Assembly: GCA_026399445.1 (NCBI GenBank) | Contig: JAPLRA010000498.1 | Location: forward strand, 1-8,626 | Length of the DNA stretch: 8,626 bases | Direction of reading: 5' to 3' | DNA from: Sulfuritalea sp. | GTDB lineage: Bacteria; Pseudomonadota; Gammaproteobacteria; Burkholderiales; Rhodocyclaceae | Shown here: positions 1-6,592 of the stretch, piece by piece | Layout: every line of letters begins with the position of its first letter | Position numbering within the stretch: position 1 is the stretch's first letter | Notes under the pieces: generated by a model | Databases searched by the model: none | Told to the model about the DNA's origin: nothing | What the model saw: only the letters and a program-made list of their open reading frames with translations | Translations under genes and position numbers: made by a program

Positions 1-2
1 CC

Positions 3-542
3 GACGTCGAGGAAATGGACAAGACCATCGGCCAGTTCCTCGACTTCGCCCGCTCGGAAAGCGGCGAACCAATGCAGGACGTGGATGTTGCCGCCTTGCT
101 GGCTGAAATCGCCACGCAGTATCAGCGCCGTGGTTTCAAGGTCGCCGCACCGCCAGCACCGACTCCCGGTACGGCGATGGCGGCGCGACCGCAAGCCCTG
201 CGCCGCGCCATCAGCAACCTGATCGACAACGCGCTGCGCTATGCCGGCAGCGAGTCTCCGGTGGAATTGGCCTTGAGCGCCGCTGCCGGCGAATTCAGCA
301 TCGACGTGCGCGATAGCGGCCCCGGCATTCCGCCGGAGGACGTCGAACGCATGAAACGTCCCTTTGCCCGCCTTGAAGCCGCCCGCACCAACGCGGCAGG
401 CGCCGGATTGGGGCTGGCCATCGTCGATCGTATCGCCCGCTCCCACAATGGCCGACTGGAACTGCTGGCGCGCGACGGCGGCGGACTGCTGGCCCGTCTT
501 GTGCTGCGCCCTGCCACCCCGGCCCCCGCTTCCGCTCCATGA
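3..542 (+). CDS. EnvZ-type sensor histidine kinase, C-terminal fragment (5' end outside window)
   Basis: This is the 179-residue C-terminal part of a membrane sensor histidine kinase. The frame is open from the first full codon at 3, and the first residues (DVEEMDKTIGQFLDFAR) match the helix that follows the phospho-accepting His in EnvZ-like kinases. The His itself, the HAMP domain and the sensor lie upstream of the window. The ATP-binding domain is complete: N box (ISNLIDNALRYA) at fragment residues 70-81, G1 box (DSGPG) at 104-108 and G2 box (GAGLGLAI) at 133-140. The order and the RPFARLEAART stretch resemble E. coli EnvZ (QPFVRGDSART). The family autophosphorylates and passes phosphate to an OmpR-type regulator, whose gene would be expected upstream but is not visible. 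The stop TGA overlaps the globin start in ATGA, so the two are probably co-translated. The EnvZ-type assignment is firm; the actual stimulus is unknown. Confidence 0.93.
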   Translation, partial: DVEEMDKTIGQFLDFARSESGEPMQDVDVAALLAEIATQYQRRGFKVAAPPAPTPGTAMAARPQALRRAISNLIDNALRYAGSESPVELALSAAAGEFSIDVRDSGPGIPPEDVERMKRPFARLEAARTNAAGAGLGLAIVDRIARSHNGRLELLARDGGGLLARLVLRPATPAPASAP

Positions 543-940
543 ACGACATCACTACGCCCTTTTCGCGGATCGGCGGCGAGCCTGCCGTGCGTCGTCTGGT
601 CAAGCGCTTCTACGAACTGATGGACACGCTGCCCGAGGCCTACGGCATCCGCAAGTTGCACGCCGCCGACCTGTCCAGCGCCGAGGAAAAGCTGTTCATG
701 TTCCTCTGTGGCTGGCTGGGCGGCCCGCAACTTTACGTCGAGAAGTTCGGTCATCCCAAGCTGCGTGCGCGTCATCTGCCCTTTCCGATCGGCAGCGACG
801 AAGCAGAGCAATGGATGTTGTGCATGCGGCAGGCCATGGACGAAGTGATCACCGACGAAGGCCTGCGCGCCTCACTCGACAAATCGCTCAACGATCTGGC
901 GTATCACATGCGCAACCGCAGCGAACCGCTGAGTTCTTAA
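539..940 (+). CDS. Group II truncated haemoglobin (TrHbO type)
   Basis: A 133-residue cytoplasmic haem protein of the 2/2 globin fold, the usual length for this family. The stretch GHPKLRARHLPFPI is the group II signature and its His79 is the proximal haem ligand. By alignment in memory with Mycobacterium tuberculosis TrHbO, Tyr25 takes the B10 position, His41 the CD1 position and Trp92 the G8 position. These distal-pocket residues hold bound O2. Family members bind O2 tightly and have been linked to O2 handling, NO or peroxide detoxification and redox chemistry; the role here is not shown by sequence. The ATG at 539 overlaps the kinase stop (ATGA) and has no good Shine-Dalgarno sequence, so translation probably depends on coupling to the kinase gene. 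Its stop TAA (938-940) overlaps the stop of the convergent perM-like gene. Confidence 0.95.
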   Translation: MNDITTPFSRIGGEPAVRRLVKRFYELMDTLPEAYGIRKLHAADLSSAEEKLFMFLCGWLGGPQLYVEKFGHPKLRARHLPFPIGSDEAEQWMLCMRQAMDEVITDEGLRASLDKSLNDLAYHMRNRSEPLSS

Positions 941-2079
941 AGGTCGGCGCTGGCCTGTTCCCGCCTCAGCGCAAGGGCGTGGCGGTGGCGCGCCATCAGG
1001 CGCGGATCGGTAACGATGACGCCGATGGTTTCGCCGATCACCATCACCACCCCCAGCACCGGCAGCACCAGCATCAGGCCGGAGACACCGGCCACGGCGC
1101 CGCCAACAAAAATCATCAGAACCGTCACCAGCGGATGCAGGGCGAGGCTTTTGCCGATGGTCAGCGGCATGTACACGAAGTCATCCAGCAGCCGCACCCG
1201 ACCGAACCGCGCGACCGCCCAGTAGGCCATGGCCGGCGCATCCGGAAAATCGGTGGCCGCCACCAGCACCACCAGCAGGCCGCCGATAATCGAACCGACA
1301 TAGGGAATCCACGCCAACACCGCGCAGATCAGGCCCAGCGCGAACGGGCCTGGAATGCCGAGCAGCCACAAACCTGCCGCCAGCGTCAGGGTGTCCAGTA
1401 CCGTGAGCTTGATCAGTCCCTGAAAATAGGCGCGCGAAGTACGATCGATTTCATTCAGCAGATACAGCGTTTTTTCAAAAAACGCATTGGGCACGGCGCC
1501 ACCCAGAAATCGCTGGAAACGGCGACCGTCGCGCAGGAAGAAGAAGGCGAGGAACGGCGCCAGCATCAACGACGGCGCCCAGGCCATGATGCCGACCACG
1601 ATCGGCTCGAGATGATCGGTAACACTCCCTGCACCTTGCGTCAGCCGCCCCGCCACGGTATCCGCAAGATGGGCACGGGCCAGCGGACCCCAGGTCGCCT
1701 CAAGTGCCCGCAGGGAGCTGTCAAGCAGTTGCAGCCCGCCCTGCACGTAACCGATCACTATGTCCTGCCAGCCGGCGATGTGGCTGGTAACCCAGGGCGC
1801 CAATCCCACGCCAATGACAGAAAGCAGTCCCAGAAAACCCAGAGTGACGATACTGGCCGCCGCCTCGCGGCTCATGCCGCGATAGATCAGCGCCTGCATC
1901 GAGGGATAGAGGAAATAGTAAAGAATCAGCGCCAGCAGGAAGGGCACCACCAGCCACAGGATCTTCTGGAAGAAGAACAGCAGCAGGCAGGTGGTGGCAA
2001 TGATTGCGGCCCAGACGATGGGGCCGGAGCCGTGCTGGCTCTCGTCCACCGTGTGGTTCGCCGGGGCCGCGTGGTGCAT
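937..2079 (-). CDS. AI-2E family transporter / PerM-like membrane protein
   Basis: A 380-residue polytopic inner-membrane protein of the AI-2E transporter (PerM/YdiK/TqsA) family. Visible family marks, in order, are a pair of N-terminal hydrophobic segments (about residues 20-58), a central soluble part, PFLAFFFLRDGRRF, GIPGPFALGLICAVLAWIPY followed by VG, and the C-terminal LALHPLVTVLMIFVGG region ahead of the last hydrophobic segments. Family members have been described as AI-2 exporters or Na+(Li+)/H+ antiporters, and most are uncharacterised, so the family name is not evidence for quorum sensing. The frame is open upstream to 2337, but that part overlaps the preceding gene and looks non-coding. 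I chose the ATG at 2079-2077 because it overlaps the upstream stop (TGATG) and gives a normal-length protein. It is probably translated together with the cyclic-nucleotide-binding protein. Confidence 0.9.
   Translation of the reverse strand: MHHAAPANHTVDESQHGSGPIVWAAIIATTCLLLFFFQKILWLVVPFLLALILYYFLYPSMQALIYRGMSREAAASIVTLGFLGLLSVIGVGLAPWVTSHIAGWQDIVIGYVQGGLQLLDSSLRALEATWGPLARAHLADTVAGRLTQGAGSVTDHLEPIVVGIMAWAPSLMLAPFLAFFFLRDGRRFQRFLGGAVPNAFFEKTLYLLNEIDRTSRAYFQGLIKLTVLDTLTLAAGLWLLGIPGPFALGLICAVLAWIPYVGSIIGGLLVVLVAATDFPDAPAMAYWAVARFGRVRLLDDFVYMPLTIGKSLALHPLVTVLMIFVGGAVAGVSGLMLVLPVLGVVMVIGETIGVIVTDPRLMARHRHALALRREQASADL
1467..1485. repeat. Perfect 9-bp inverted repeat inside the perM-like gene
   Basis: GCGTTTTTT, C, AAAAAACGC is a perfect palindrome around one base. 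It lies inside the perM-like coding sequence, where the minus strand encodes AFFEKT, so the codons alone could explain it. The T6/A6 runs are unusual in this GC-rich region. Confidence 0.6.
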
Positions 2080-2627
2080 CACAAATGCTGGTGCGCGCCT
2101 GCCGCCGGCGCCAGGTCGCGCATGCGGGCACCCAGATGGCGCGCCAGTTCGCGCGAGATCTTGGAGGCAATGCGGGCGTGAGTATCGAGCAGACCGACGA
2201 AATCGTCGCGGAAAAACACGATCAGCTGGCAGGCGCTCGCCGCACGCGCCTGCGCCGACCGCGGCGTATTGTCGAGCAGTGCCAGTTCGCCAAAGAAGGT
2301 CCCCGGGCCGAGCTGGGCCAGGCGGCCGGTATCCCATTGCCGCCGTCGAGGATGGATTGCAGCTGACCCATTCGCCTCGGCTTGCGCCGCGCGGCCGGCA
2401 TCCACCTGCTCCTGGCGGGAAATCAGCACTTCACCCGAGGCGACGATGTAGATCGCCTGGCCCTCTTCTCCTTCATCAAAGATTACTTCACCGGCGAGGT
2501 AGTCGCGTTCATGCAGCAGGCCATCGACGATCTGCAACTCGGCTGCCGTCAGGTTGACGAACAGGCTGAGGTTGCGCAGGCGTTCCAGGCGCGGGCTGGT
2601 TTTTCTGGGACGAAACAGGTTGACCAC
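2079..2627 (-). CDS. Stand-alone cyclic nucleotide-binding domain protein (Crp/Fnr-like sensor without HTH)
   Basis: A 182-residue soluble protein made almost entirely of one cyclic nucleotide-binding domain. The beta-roll starts near residue 20 (LSLFVNLTAAEL). EGQAIYIVASGEVLI (55-69) is the typical strand-turn-strand. FGELALLDNTPRSAQ (112-126) is the phosphate-binding cassette; Glu114 and Arg123 correspond to the residues that contact cyclic nucleotide in Crp. A helix follows (DDFVGLLDTHARIASKISRE), but there is no helix-turn-helix, so it is not a DNA-binding regulator of the usual type. About 30 residues (71-101, polar, Ala/Gln/Arg-rich) are inserted before the cassette, longer than in Crp. 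Translation starts at a GTG at 2627, supported by GGGAG at 2640-2636 with 8-base spacing. The gene lies 29 bases after thpR and overlaps the perM-like start (TGATG), which suggests it acts with that membrane protein. The ligand (cAMP, cGMP or none) is unknown. Confidence 0.88.
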   Translation of the reverse strand: MVNLFRPRKTSPRLERLRNLSLFVNLTAAELQIVDGLLHERDYLAGEVIFDEGEEGQAIYIVASGEVLISRQEQVDAGRAAQAEANGSAAIHPRRRQWDTGRLAQLGPGTFFGELALLDNTPRSAQARAASACQLIVFFRDDFVGLLDTHARIASKISRELARHLGARMRDLAPAAGAHQHL

Positions 2628-2656
2628 GATATTGGCTCCCGAACAATGACGCGATT

Positions 2657-3211
2657 CTAACCGGCGTCCGGCTCACGAAGCGGGAAGCTGGCCAGTGTCT
2701 TGTAGCTCGCGGCGGAAGGGTGCAGATGGGTCTCGACCAGGGCAAATTCGCCGACCCGCCAGCGAATCGGTGTTCCCAGCCGCGGCAGCGACGCGCAACG
2801 GGTGCGGCGCGCCAGCGTGATGTGCGGTACCTGGGCCGAAGCGGAGCGAGGATCGATGGCGAAGCCGGCGTCGGTCAACCCTGCAGCCAGCGACCCGGCC
2901 AGCCGCTTCAGGGGCGGCGGCGACTGACGGCAACCCGCCCACAGGATGCCTCGCTGCGGCCAGAAGCCGAGGCGGTCGAGGCTCAGGTCAAAGGCGTCGG
3001 CGTGCACCGCGGCGGCAATCTGTTCGAGCCGGACCAACCGTGCAGGGGTCACCGATCCGACAAAGGCCAGGGTCAGATGCAGTGACGCCGGACGCATTAC
3101 CCGGCCGCCACCACGTGCCGCAAGATCGTGCGCCAGTGCAGACAGATGCGAGACCGCCTCATCGTCCGGCCAGAGGGCAAAGAACACTCGCCGCGAGCGA
3201 GCTTCGGTCAT
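2657..3211 (-). CDS. thpR: RNA 2',3'-cyclic phosphodiesterase (ThpR/LigT, 2H phosphoesterase)
   Basis: A 184-residue cytoplasmic enzyme of the 2H phosphoesterase superfamily. The two catalytic H-x-T-x motifs are present as HLTL (residues 45-48) and HITL (130-133). The start RVFFALWPDDEA is the standard N-terminus of the family, where FFAL(W/P)P is conserved, and the length is typical. The enzyme opens 2',3'-cyclic phosphate ends of RNA to a 2'-phosphate; older annotations call it 2'-5' RNA ligase. The ATG at 3211 lies 6 bases after the ispF stop, with GGAG in the ispF tail about 9 bases upstream, so the gene belongs to the ispF transcription unit. The cellular role in bacteria is poorly defined. 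The identification is firm because both motifs are intact. Confidence 0.94.
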   Translation of the reverse strand: MTEARSRRVFFALWPDDEAVSHLSALAHDLAARGGGRVMRPASLHLTLAFVGSVTPARLVRLEQIAAAVHADAFDLSLDRLGFWPQRGILWAGCRQSPPPLKRLAGSLAAGLTDAGFAIDPRSASAQVPHITLARRTRCASLPRLGTPIRWRVGEFALVETHLHPSAASYKTLASFPLREPDAG

Positions 3212-3217
3212 GCAGGA

Positions 3218-3706
3218 TTACTCCGTACGTGCCAGCAGCACGACGGCATGCGCTGCAATGCCTTCGCTGCGGCCTTCGAAACCCAGTCGCTCGTTGGTCT
3301 TGCCTTTGACATTCACACACTCGACCGCAATGCAGAGATCGGCCGCAATGTTGCCGCACATTGCCGCCACGTGGGGCGCGATGCGCGGTGCCTGCGCAAT
3401 GACGGTAGCGTCGACGTTGCCCACCTGCCAGCCGGCCGCGCGCACGGCGTCCATGGCGCCGCGCAGCAGCGTGCGGCTGTCGGCCCCTGCCCATTGCGTG
3501 CTGGTGTCGGGAAACATGCCGCCGATGTCGCCGAGGCCTGCGCCACCGAGAATCGCATCGGTAATCGCGTGCAGCAGGACATCCGCATCCGAATGCCCGA
3601 GCAGGCCCTGATGATGAGGAATCTCGACGCCGCCCAGAATCAGCTTGCGACCCGGTGTCAGCGCATGCACGTCGTAGCCCTGACCGACGCGGAATGGAGT
3701 CTTCAT
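3218..3706 (-). CDS. ispF: 2-C-methyl-D-erythritol 2,4-cyclodiphosphate synthase
   Basis: A 162-residue enzyme of the MEP (non-mevalonate) isoprenoid pathway. It cyclises CDP-methylerythritol 2-phosphate to the 2,4-cyclodiphosphate with release of CMP, normally as a trimer with a metal in each active site. The signature GQGYDVHAL gives metal ligands Asp12 and His14; the third, His46, lies in GHSDADVLLHAITDA. GDIGGMFPDT and the C-terminal KTNERLGFEGRSEGIA are also canonical. A TTG at 3715 is in frame, but AAAGGGA (3722-3716) touches it and is 9 bases from the ATG at 3706, so I use the ATG. It opens a run with thpR, the cyclic-nucleotide-binding gene and perM-like. Its usual partner ispD is about 3.9 kb upstream, beyond an inserted two-gene signalling unit, so ispF probably needs its own promoter in the gap before it. 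Confidence 0.96.
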   Translation of the reverse strand: MKTPFRVGQGYDVHALTPGRKLILGGVEIPHHQGLLGHSDADVLLHAITDAILGGAGLGDIGGMFPDTSTQWAGADSRTLLRGAMDAVRAAGWQVGNVDATVIAQAPRIAPHVAAMCGNIAADLCIAVECVNVKGKTNERLGFEGRSEGIAAHAVVLLARTE

Positions 3707-3715
3707 TGCAGGCAA

Positions 3716-3722
3716 TCCCTTT
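3716..3722 (-). promoter_or_regulatory. Ribosome binding site deciding the ispF start
   Basis: AAAGGGA on the minus strand lies 9 bases before the ATG at 3706 and directly abuts the alternative TTG at 3715. The spacing favours the ATG as the true ispF start. Confidence 0.6.
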
Positions 3723-3764
3723 CACAACAGCCGAGGAAGAAGTGATTCGCTTCCCAAGCTTGAC

Positions 3765-3790
3765 ATTGTATCGACATGCGAAGGTGTCAA
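3765..3790 (-). promoter_or_regulatory. Possible promoter for ispF-thpR-CNBD-perM
   Basis: In the roughly 107-base gap between the GGDEF-EAL stop and ispF, the minus strand carries a perfect TTGACA (3790-3785) followed by TACAAT (3770-3765). The spacer is only 14 bases, shorter than the usual 16-18, so one or both boxes may be coincidental. The position, about 60 bases before the ispF ATG, is reasonable. A plus-strand TTGACA at 3760-3765 makes an inverted pair with it, which could instead be an operator. Weak evidence. Confidence 0.3.
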
Positions 3791-3813
3791 ATTCGCCTAT
3801 CCTCGATCGCAGT

Positions 3814-6588
3814 TCAACTCCGCCGCACAAACTCCTCGAAGCCCTCGGCAGGCAGCGGCCGACTGAACAGATAGCCCTGATAGGCATGACAGCCATGAGC
3901 TTCTAGAAACTCGCGCTGCGCCTCGGTCTCCACCCCCTCGGCAATGACCGCCAAGCCCAGACTCTGCCCCAAAGCCACGATGGTGCGGGCGATGGCGGCA
4001 TCGTTCGGATCAGTGAGCACGTCGCGCACAAACGACTGGTCGATCTTCAGTTGATCCAGCGGCAAGCGCTTCAGGTACGAAAGTGACGAGTAACCGGTGC
4101 CAAAATCGTCCATCGAGAAACCGACACCGCGGGCTCGCAGGGCAAGCATTTTCGCGATGATGTCCTCGGCATTCTCCAGCAGCAGGCTCTCGGTCAGTTC
4201 CAGTTTGAGTCTGTCGGGCCGGGCACCGAGGTAATCGACCACCGCCAGTACCTGCTCGACAAAGTTGGGCAGGCTGAACTGGAGCGCGCTGACGTTCACG
4301 GCGATAGTGAGATGGGCCAGATCCGGCTTTGCCGCCCATGCCGCCAGCTGCCCGCAGGCGGACTCTAGCACCCAATGGCCGAGCGGCAGAATCAGCCCGC
4401 TTTCTTCGGCCATGGGAATGAAATCGGCGGGCGACACCAGACCTCGCTCGGGGTGCTGCCAGCGCACCAGCGCTTCGGCGCCGATCACCCGGCCGGATGA
4501 ATTCACCTGCGCCTGGTAGTGCAGAAGGAACTGCTTCTCGACGATGGCCTTGCGCAGGTCGACTTCCATGGCGGCCCGCGCCGTGACCGCCGCTTGCATG
4601 TCGGGATCAAAAAACCGCAGGGTGTTGCGTCCCGCTGCCTTGGCCTGATACATGGCCAGATCGGCCCGCTTCAACAACTCGTCGATGGTCTCCTGATGAT
4701 TGACAAACAGGGTGACACCGATGCTCGGGGTACTGTGATGCTTATAGTTGCCCAGATCGTACGTCTGGTTGAGCACGGCGAGAATTTTTTCACCGACGAT
4801 TTCGGTCTGGGTGGCGGCTTCCTGCAAGCTCCCGCTCAGATCTTCCAGCATTACCACGAACTCGTCACCGCCCAGACGGGCGACGGTGTCGCGCTCGCGC
4901 ACGCAAGTGACCAGCCGCCGGGCGACCTGTTTCAGCAGCAGATCCCCGATGTCATGGCCAAGCGTGTCGTTGAGGGTCTTGAAGTTGTCCAGATCGATAA
5001 ACAGCAGCGCGCCGCATTTCTCGCTGCGGGCGCTGGCGGCCATCGCCTGATGGAGCCGATCAAGCAACAGCCGACGGTTGGGCAGGTCGGTCAGCAGATC
5101 AAAGAAAGCCAGCTGCTCGATCTTGTCGGCGGCCGTCTTGCGCTCGGTAATGTCCTGGATGGCCCCGATTTGCAGCACGGGCTTGCCGGCGCTGTCGCAT
5201 TCAAAATCACCCCAGGCGACCACCCAGCGCGTTTCGCCGTCGAGGCGACGAATGATCCGGTATTCGCGAGAGAATGCTTTTCCATTCGTCATCGTGACCT
5301 TGAATTCGTCCTTCACCCGATGAACGTCATCCGGATGGAGCAGGCTCTGCCAGCCCGCCATATCCCGCGTGAAGCTCGCGTCGATACCGAGGATTTCATC
5401 GTACAGCGGTGAGCTTTCCCACCGGCCGGTCGCCAGATCGATCACGTAGCTGCCGATCTGCGCCGCCTGCGAAGACAAGCGCAGCAGGTGTTCACTGCGC
5501 ACCAGTGCGAGCTCTGTCTGCTTGCGTTCGGTGATGTCCTTGCCAACGCCTCGATAGCCGGAAAACCTTCCGTCGGCATCAAAAAACGGCGCGCCACTGG
5601 TGGTTGTAAAAGCCGAACCCCGGTCCGCGGTGAAATACTCGTATTCGAAGTCGCGGAAGGGCAAACGGGCTTCGAGCAGGGCTTTGTGTTGCGCCCATAT
5701 CTCATCCGAAACGAGAAGCCCGGCAAATTCCCATCGCTTCTTGCCGAGGAAATCCCTCTTCATCTGATCGCGCTGATCCTTGCCCCCCCCCTGAAAATCG
5801 GTGAATCGATACTCGGCGTCCTGTTCCCAGTACCAGTCGGACGAAAGCTCGGTCAGGCTGCGGAAGCGGGCTTCGCTCGTGCCAAGCTCGGAAAGCTCGC
5901 GCCTGATCTCGATCGTCATTCGGTTGAAAGCCCGCCCGACGCGGCCAATCTCGTCATCGCTTTCCACATTCACGGTGACATTGAAATCGCCCCGTGCCAC
6001 CGCGAGACTGGCGGCCTCGAGCCTGGACAGATGCCGCGTCAGCCAGATGCCGAGCAGAACCAGCAGAACGATTGAAAGCACGATCTCCAGCGAAGCGATC
6101 GCCAGGCTTTGCCGCACCAGCTTCTCGCGTGCCTGATGCATGAACTCGGTCGACACGCCGAACTGCAGGTGTCCATAGGATTGGCCGCCAATTCCGACCG
6201 GAATCCGGGTATCGAAACGCCGCTCGCTGCTGTTGATGTCAATTTTCTGCTGGACCTCAGGCAGCGGCTTGTCCGTGGCCCAGCCATCGCTGGCAACTCG
6301 CTTGCCGTTCCGGTCGAACAGGACGAAGTAGACAATGCCTTCCGGGCGACGGCTTTCGGTGAATACTCCCTGAATCGGGCCGTAGTCGAGCGTCGCCATT
6401 TCGGGGGCAATCGACGCGTTGAGCAGCACCGAAAGCTCGCTCAGGCGAAGCTCGACTTGTTCTTGCAAACTTGTTTCGATCAGTCGAACGTTGCTGATGA
6501 CCAGCACCGTCAGCATCACGAACTCGATCAGAAAACTGCCGAGAATGAGTTTCCAGCGCAGCGACAAGCCAGACCCGCTCGAACTCAT
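3814..6588 (-). CDS. Membrane-bound PAS-PAS-GGDEF-EAL c-di-GMP signalling protein
   Basis: A 924-residue inner-membrane protein with transmembrane helix 1 at about 12-33, a periplasmic sensor of about 125 residues (34-160, Cache/PAS-like: YFVLFDRNGKRVASDGW), helix 2 at 161-183, HAMP at 184-237, PAS 1 at about 240-355, PAS 2 at about 365-484 (each ending DITERK), GGDEF at 490-658 and EAL at 670-920. The cyclase motif GGDEF (573-577) and the inhibitory RxxD site (RERD, 564-567) are intact. The phosphodiesterase residues are also all present: Glu705 (EAL), Asn765, Glu797, Asp827-Asp828, Lys848, Glu884 and Gln904. Both making and breaking c-di-GMP are therefore possible. A TTG at 6591 is in frame, but the ATG at 6588 is preferred. 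It lies 4 bases after the stop of the PhnD-like gene, so the pair is almost certainly co-translated and the binding protein may feed the periplasmic sensor. A run of nine G (plus-strand C at 5783-5791) lies in PAS 1. Confidence 0.95.
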   Translation of the reverse strand: MSSSGSGLSLRWKLILGSFLIEFVMLTVLVISNVRLIETSLQEQVELRLSELSVLLNASIAPEMATLDYGPIQGVFTESRRPEGIVYFVLFDRNGKRVASDGWATDKPLPEVQQKIDINSSERRFDTRIPVGIGGQSYGHLQFGVSTEFMHQAREKLVRQSLAIASLEIVLSIVLLVLLGIWLTRHLSRLEAASLAVARGDFNVTVNVESDDEIGRVGRAFNRMTIEIRRELSELGTSEARFRSLTELSSDWYWEQDAEYRFTDFQGGGKDQRDQMKRDFLGKKRWEFAGLLVSDEIWAQHKALLEARLPFRDFEYEYFTADRGSAFTTTSGAPFFDADGRFSGYRGVGKDITERKQTELALVRSEHLLRLSSQAAQIGSYVIDLATGRWESSPLYDEILGIDASFTRDMAGWQSLLHPDDVHRVKDEFKVTMTNGKAFSREYRIIRRLDGETRWVVAWGDFECDSAGKPVLQIGAIQDITERKTAADKIEQLAFFDLLTDLPNRRLLLDRLHQAMAASARSEKCGALLFIDLDNFKTLNDTLGHDIGDLLLKQVARRLVTCVRERDTVARLGGDEFVVMLEDLSGSLQEAATQTEIVGEKILAVLNQTYDLGNYKHHSTPSIGVTLFVNHQETIDELLKRADLAMYQAKAAGRNTLRFFDPDMQAAVTARAAMEVDLRKAIVEKQFLLHYQAQVNSSGRVIGAEALVRWQHPERGLVSPADFIPMAEESGLILPLGHWVLESACGQLAAWAAKPDLAHLTIAVNVSALQFSLPNFVEQVLAVVDYLGARPDRLKLELTESLLLENAEDIIAKMLALRARGVGFSMDDFGTGYSSLSYLKRLPLDQLKIDQSFVRDVLTDPNDAAIARTIVALGQSLGLAVIAEGVETEAQREFLEAHGCHAYQGYLFSRPLPAEGFEEFVRRS
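5783..5791 (-). repeat. Nine-base homopolymer (G9 on the coding strand) in the GGDEF-EAL gene
   Basis: Nine consecutive C on the plus strand read as CAG GGG GGG GGC on the coding strand, giving Gly267-Gly269 within PAS 1. It is in frame as given. Such runs are prone to slippage in replication and to miscounting in sequencing. Confidence 0.9.
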
Positions 6589-6592
6589 CAAA

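Noticed and set aside
937..2079. A quorum-sensing (autoinducer-2 export) role for the perM-like protein
   Set aside because: Only the family name suggests it; no luxS or AI-2 receptor gene is in the window and many family members do other things.
364..2181. A long open frame of 605 codons on the plus strand
   Set aside because: It crosses the kinase, the globin and the antisense side of the perM-like gene. The product is an unnatural His/Gln/Arg-rich sequence, a by-product of GC-rich third positions opposite real genes.
2080..2337. An 86-residue N-terminal extension of the perM-like protein
   Set aside because: It overlaps the coding part of the cyclic-nucleotide-binding gene in another frame, is Arg/Pro/Gly-rich, and the TGATG start at 2079 gives a family-typical length.
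3715..3715. TTG at 3715 as the ispF start
   Set aside because: The ribosome binding site abuts it directly, leaving no spacing, whereas the ATG at 3706 has 9 bases of spacing and fits the usual IspF N-terminus.
4519..5412. A 297-codon plus-strand open frame
   Set aside because: It lies wholly antisense to the GGDEF-EAL gene, whose domains are all intact on the minus strand.
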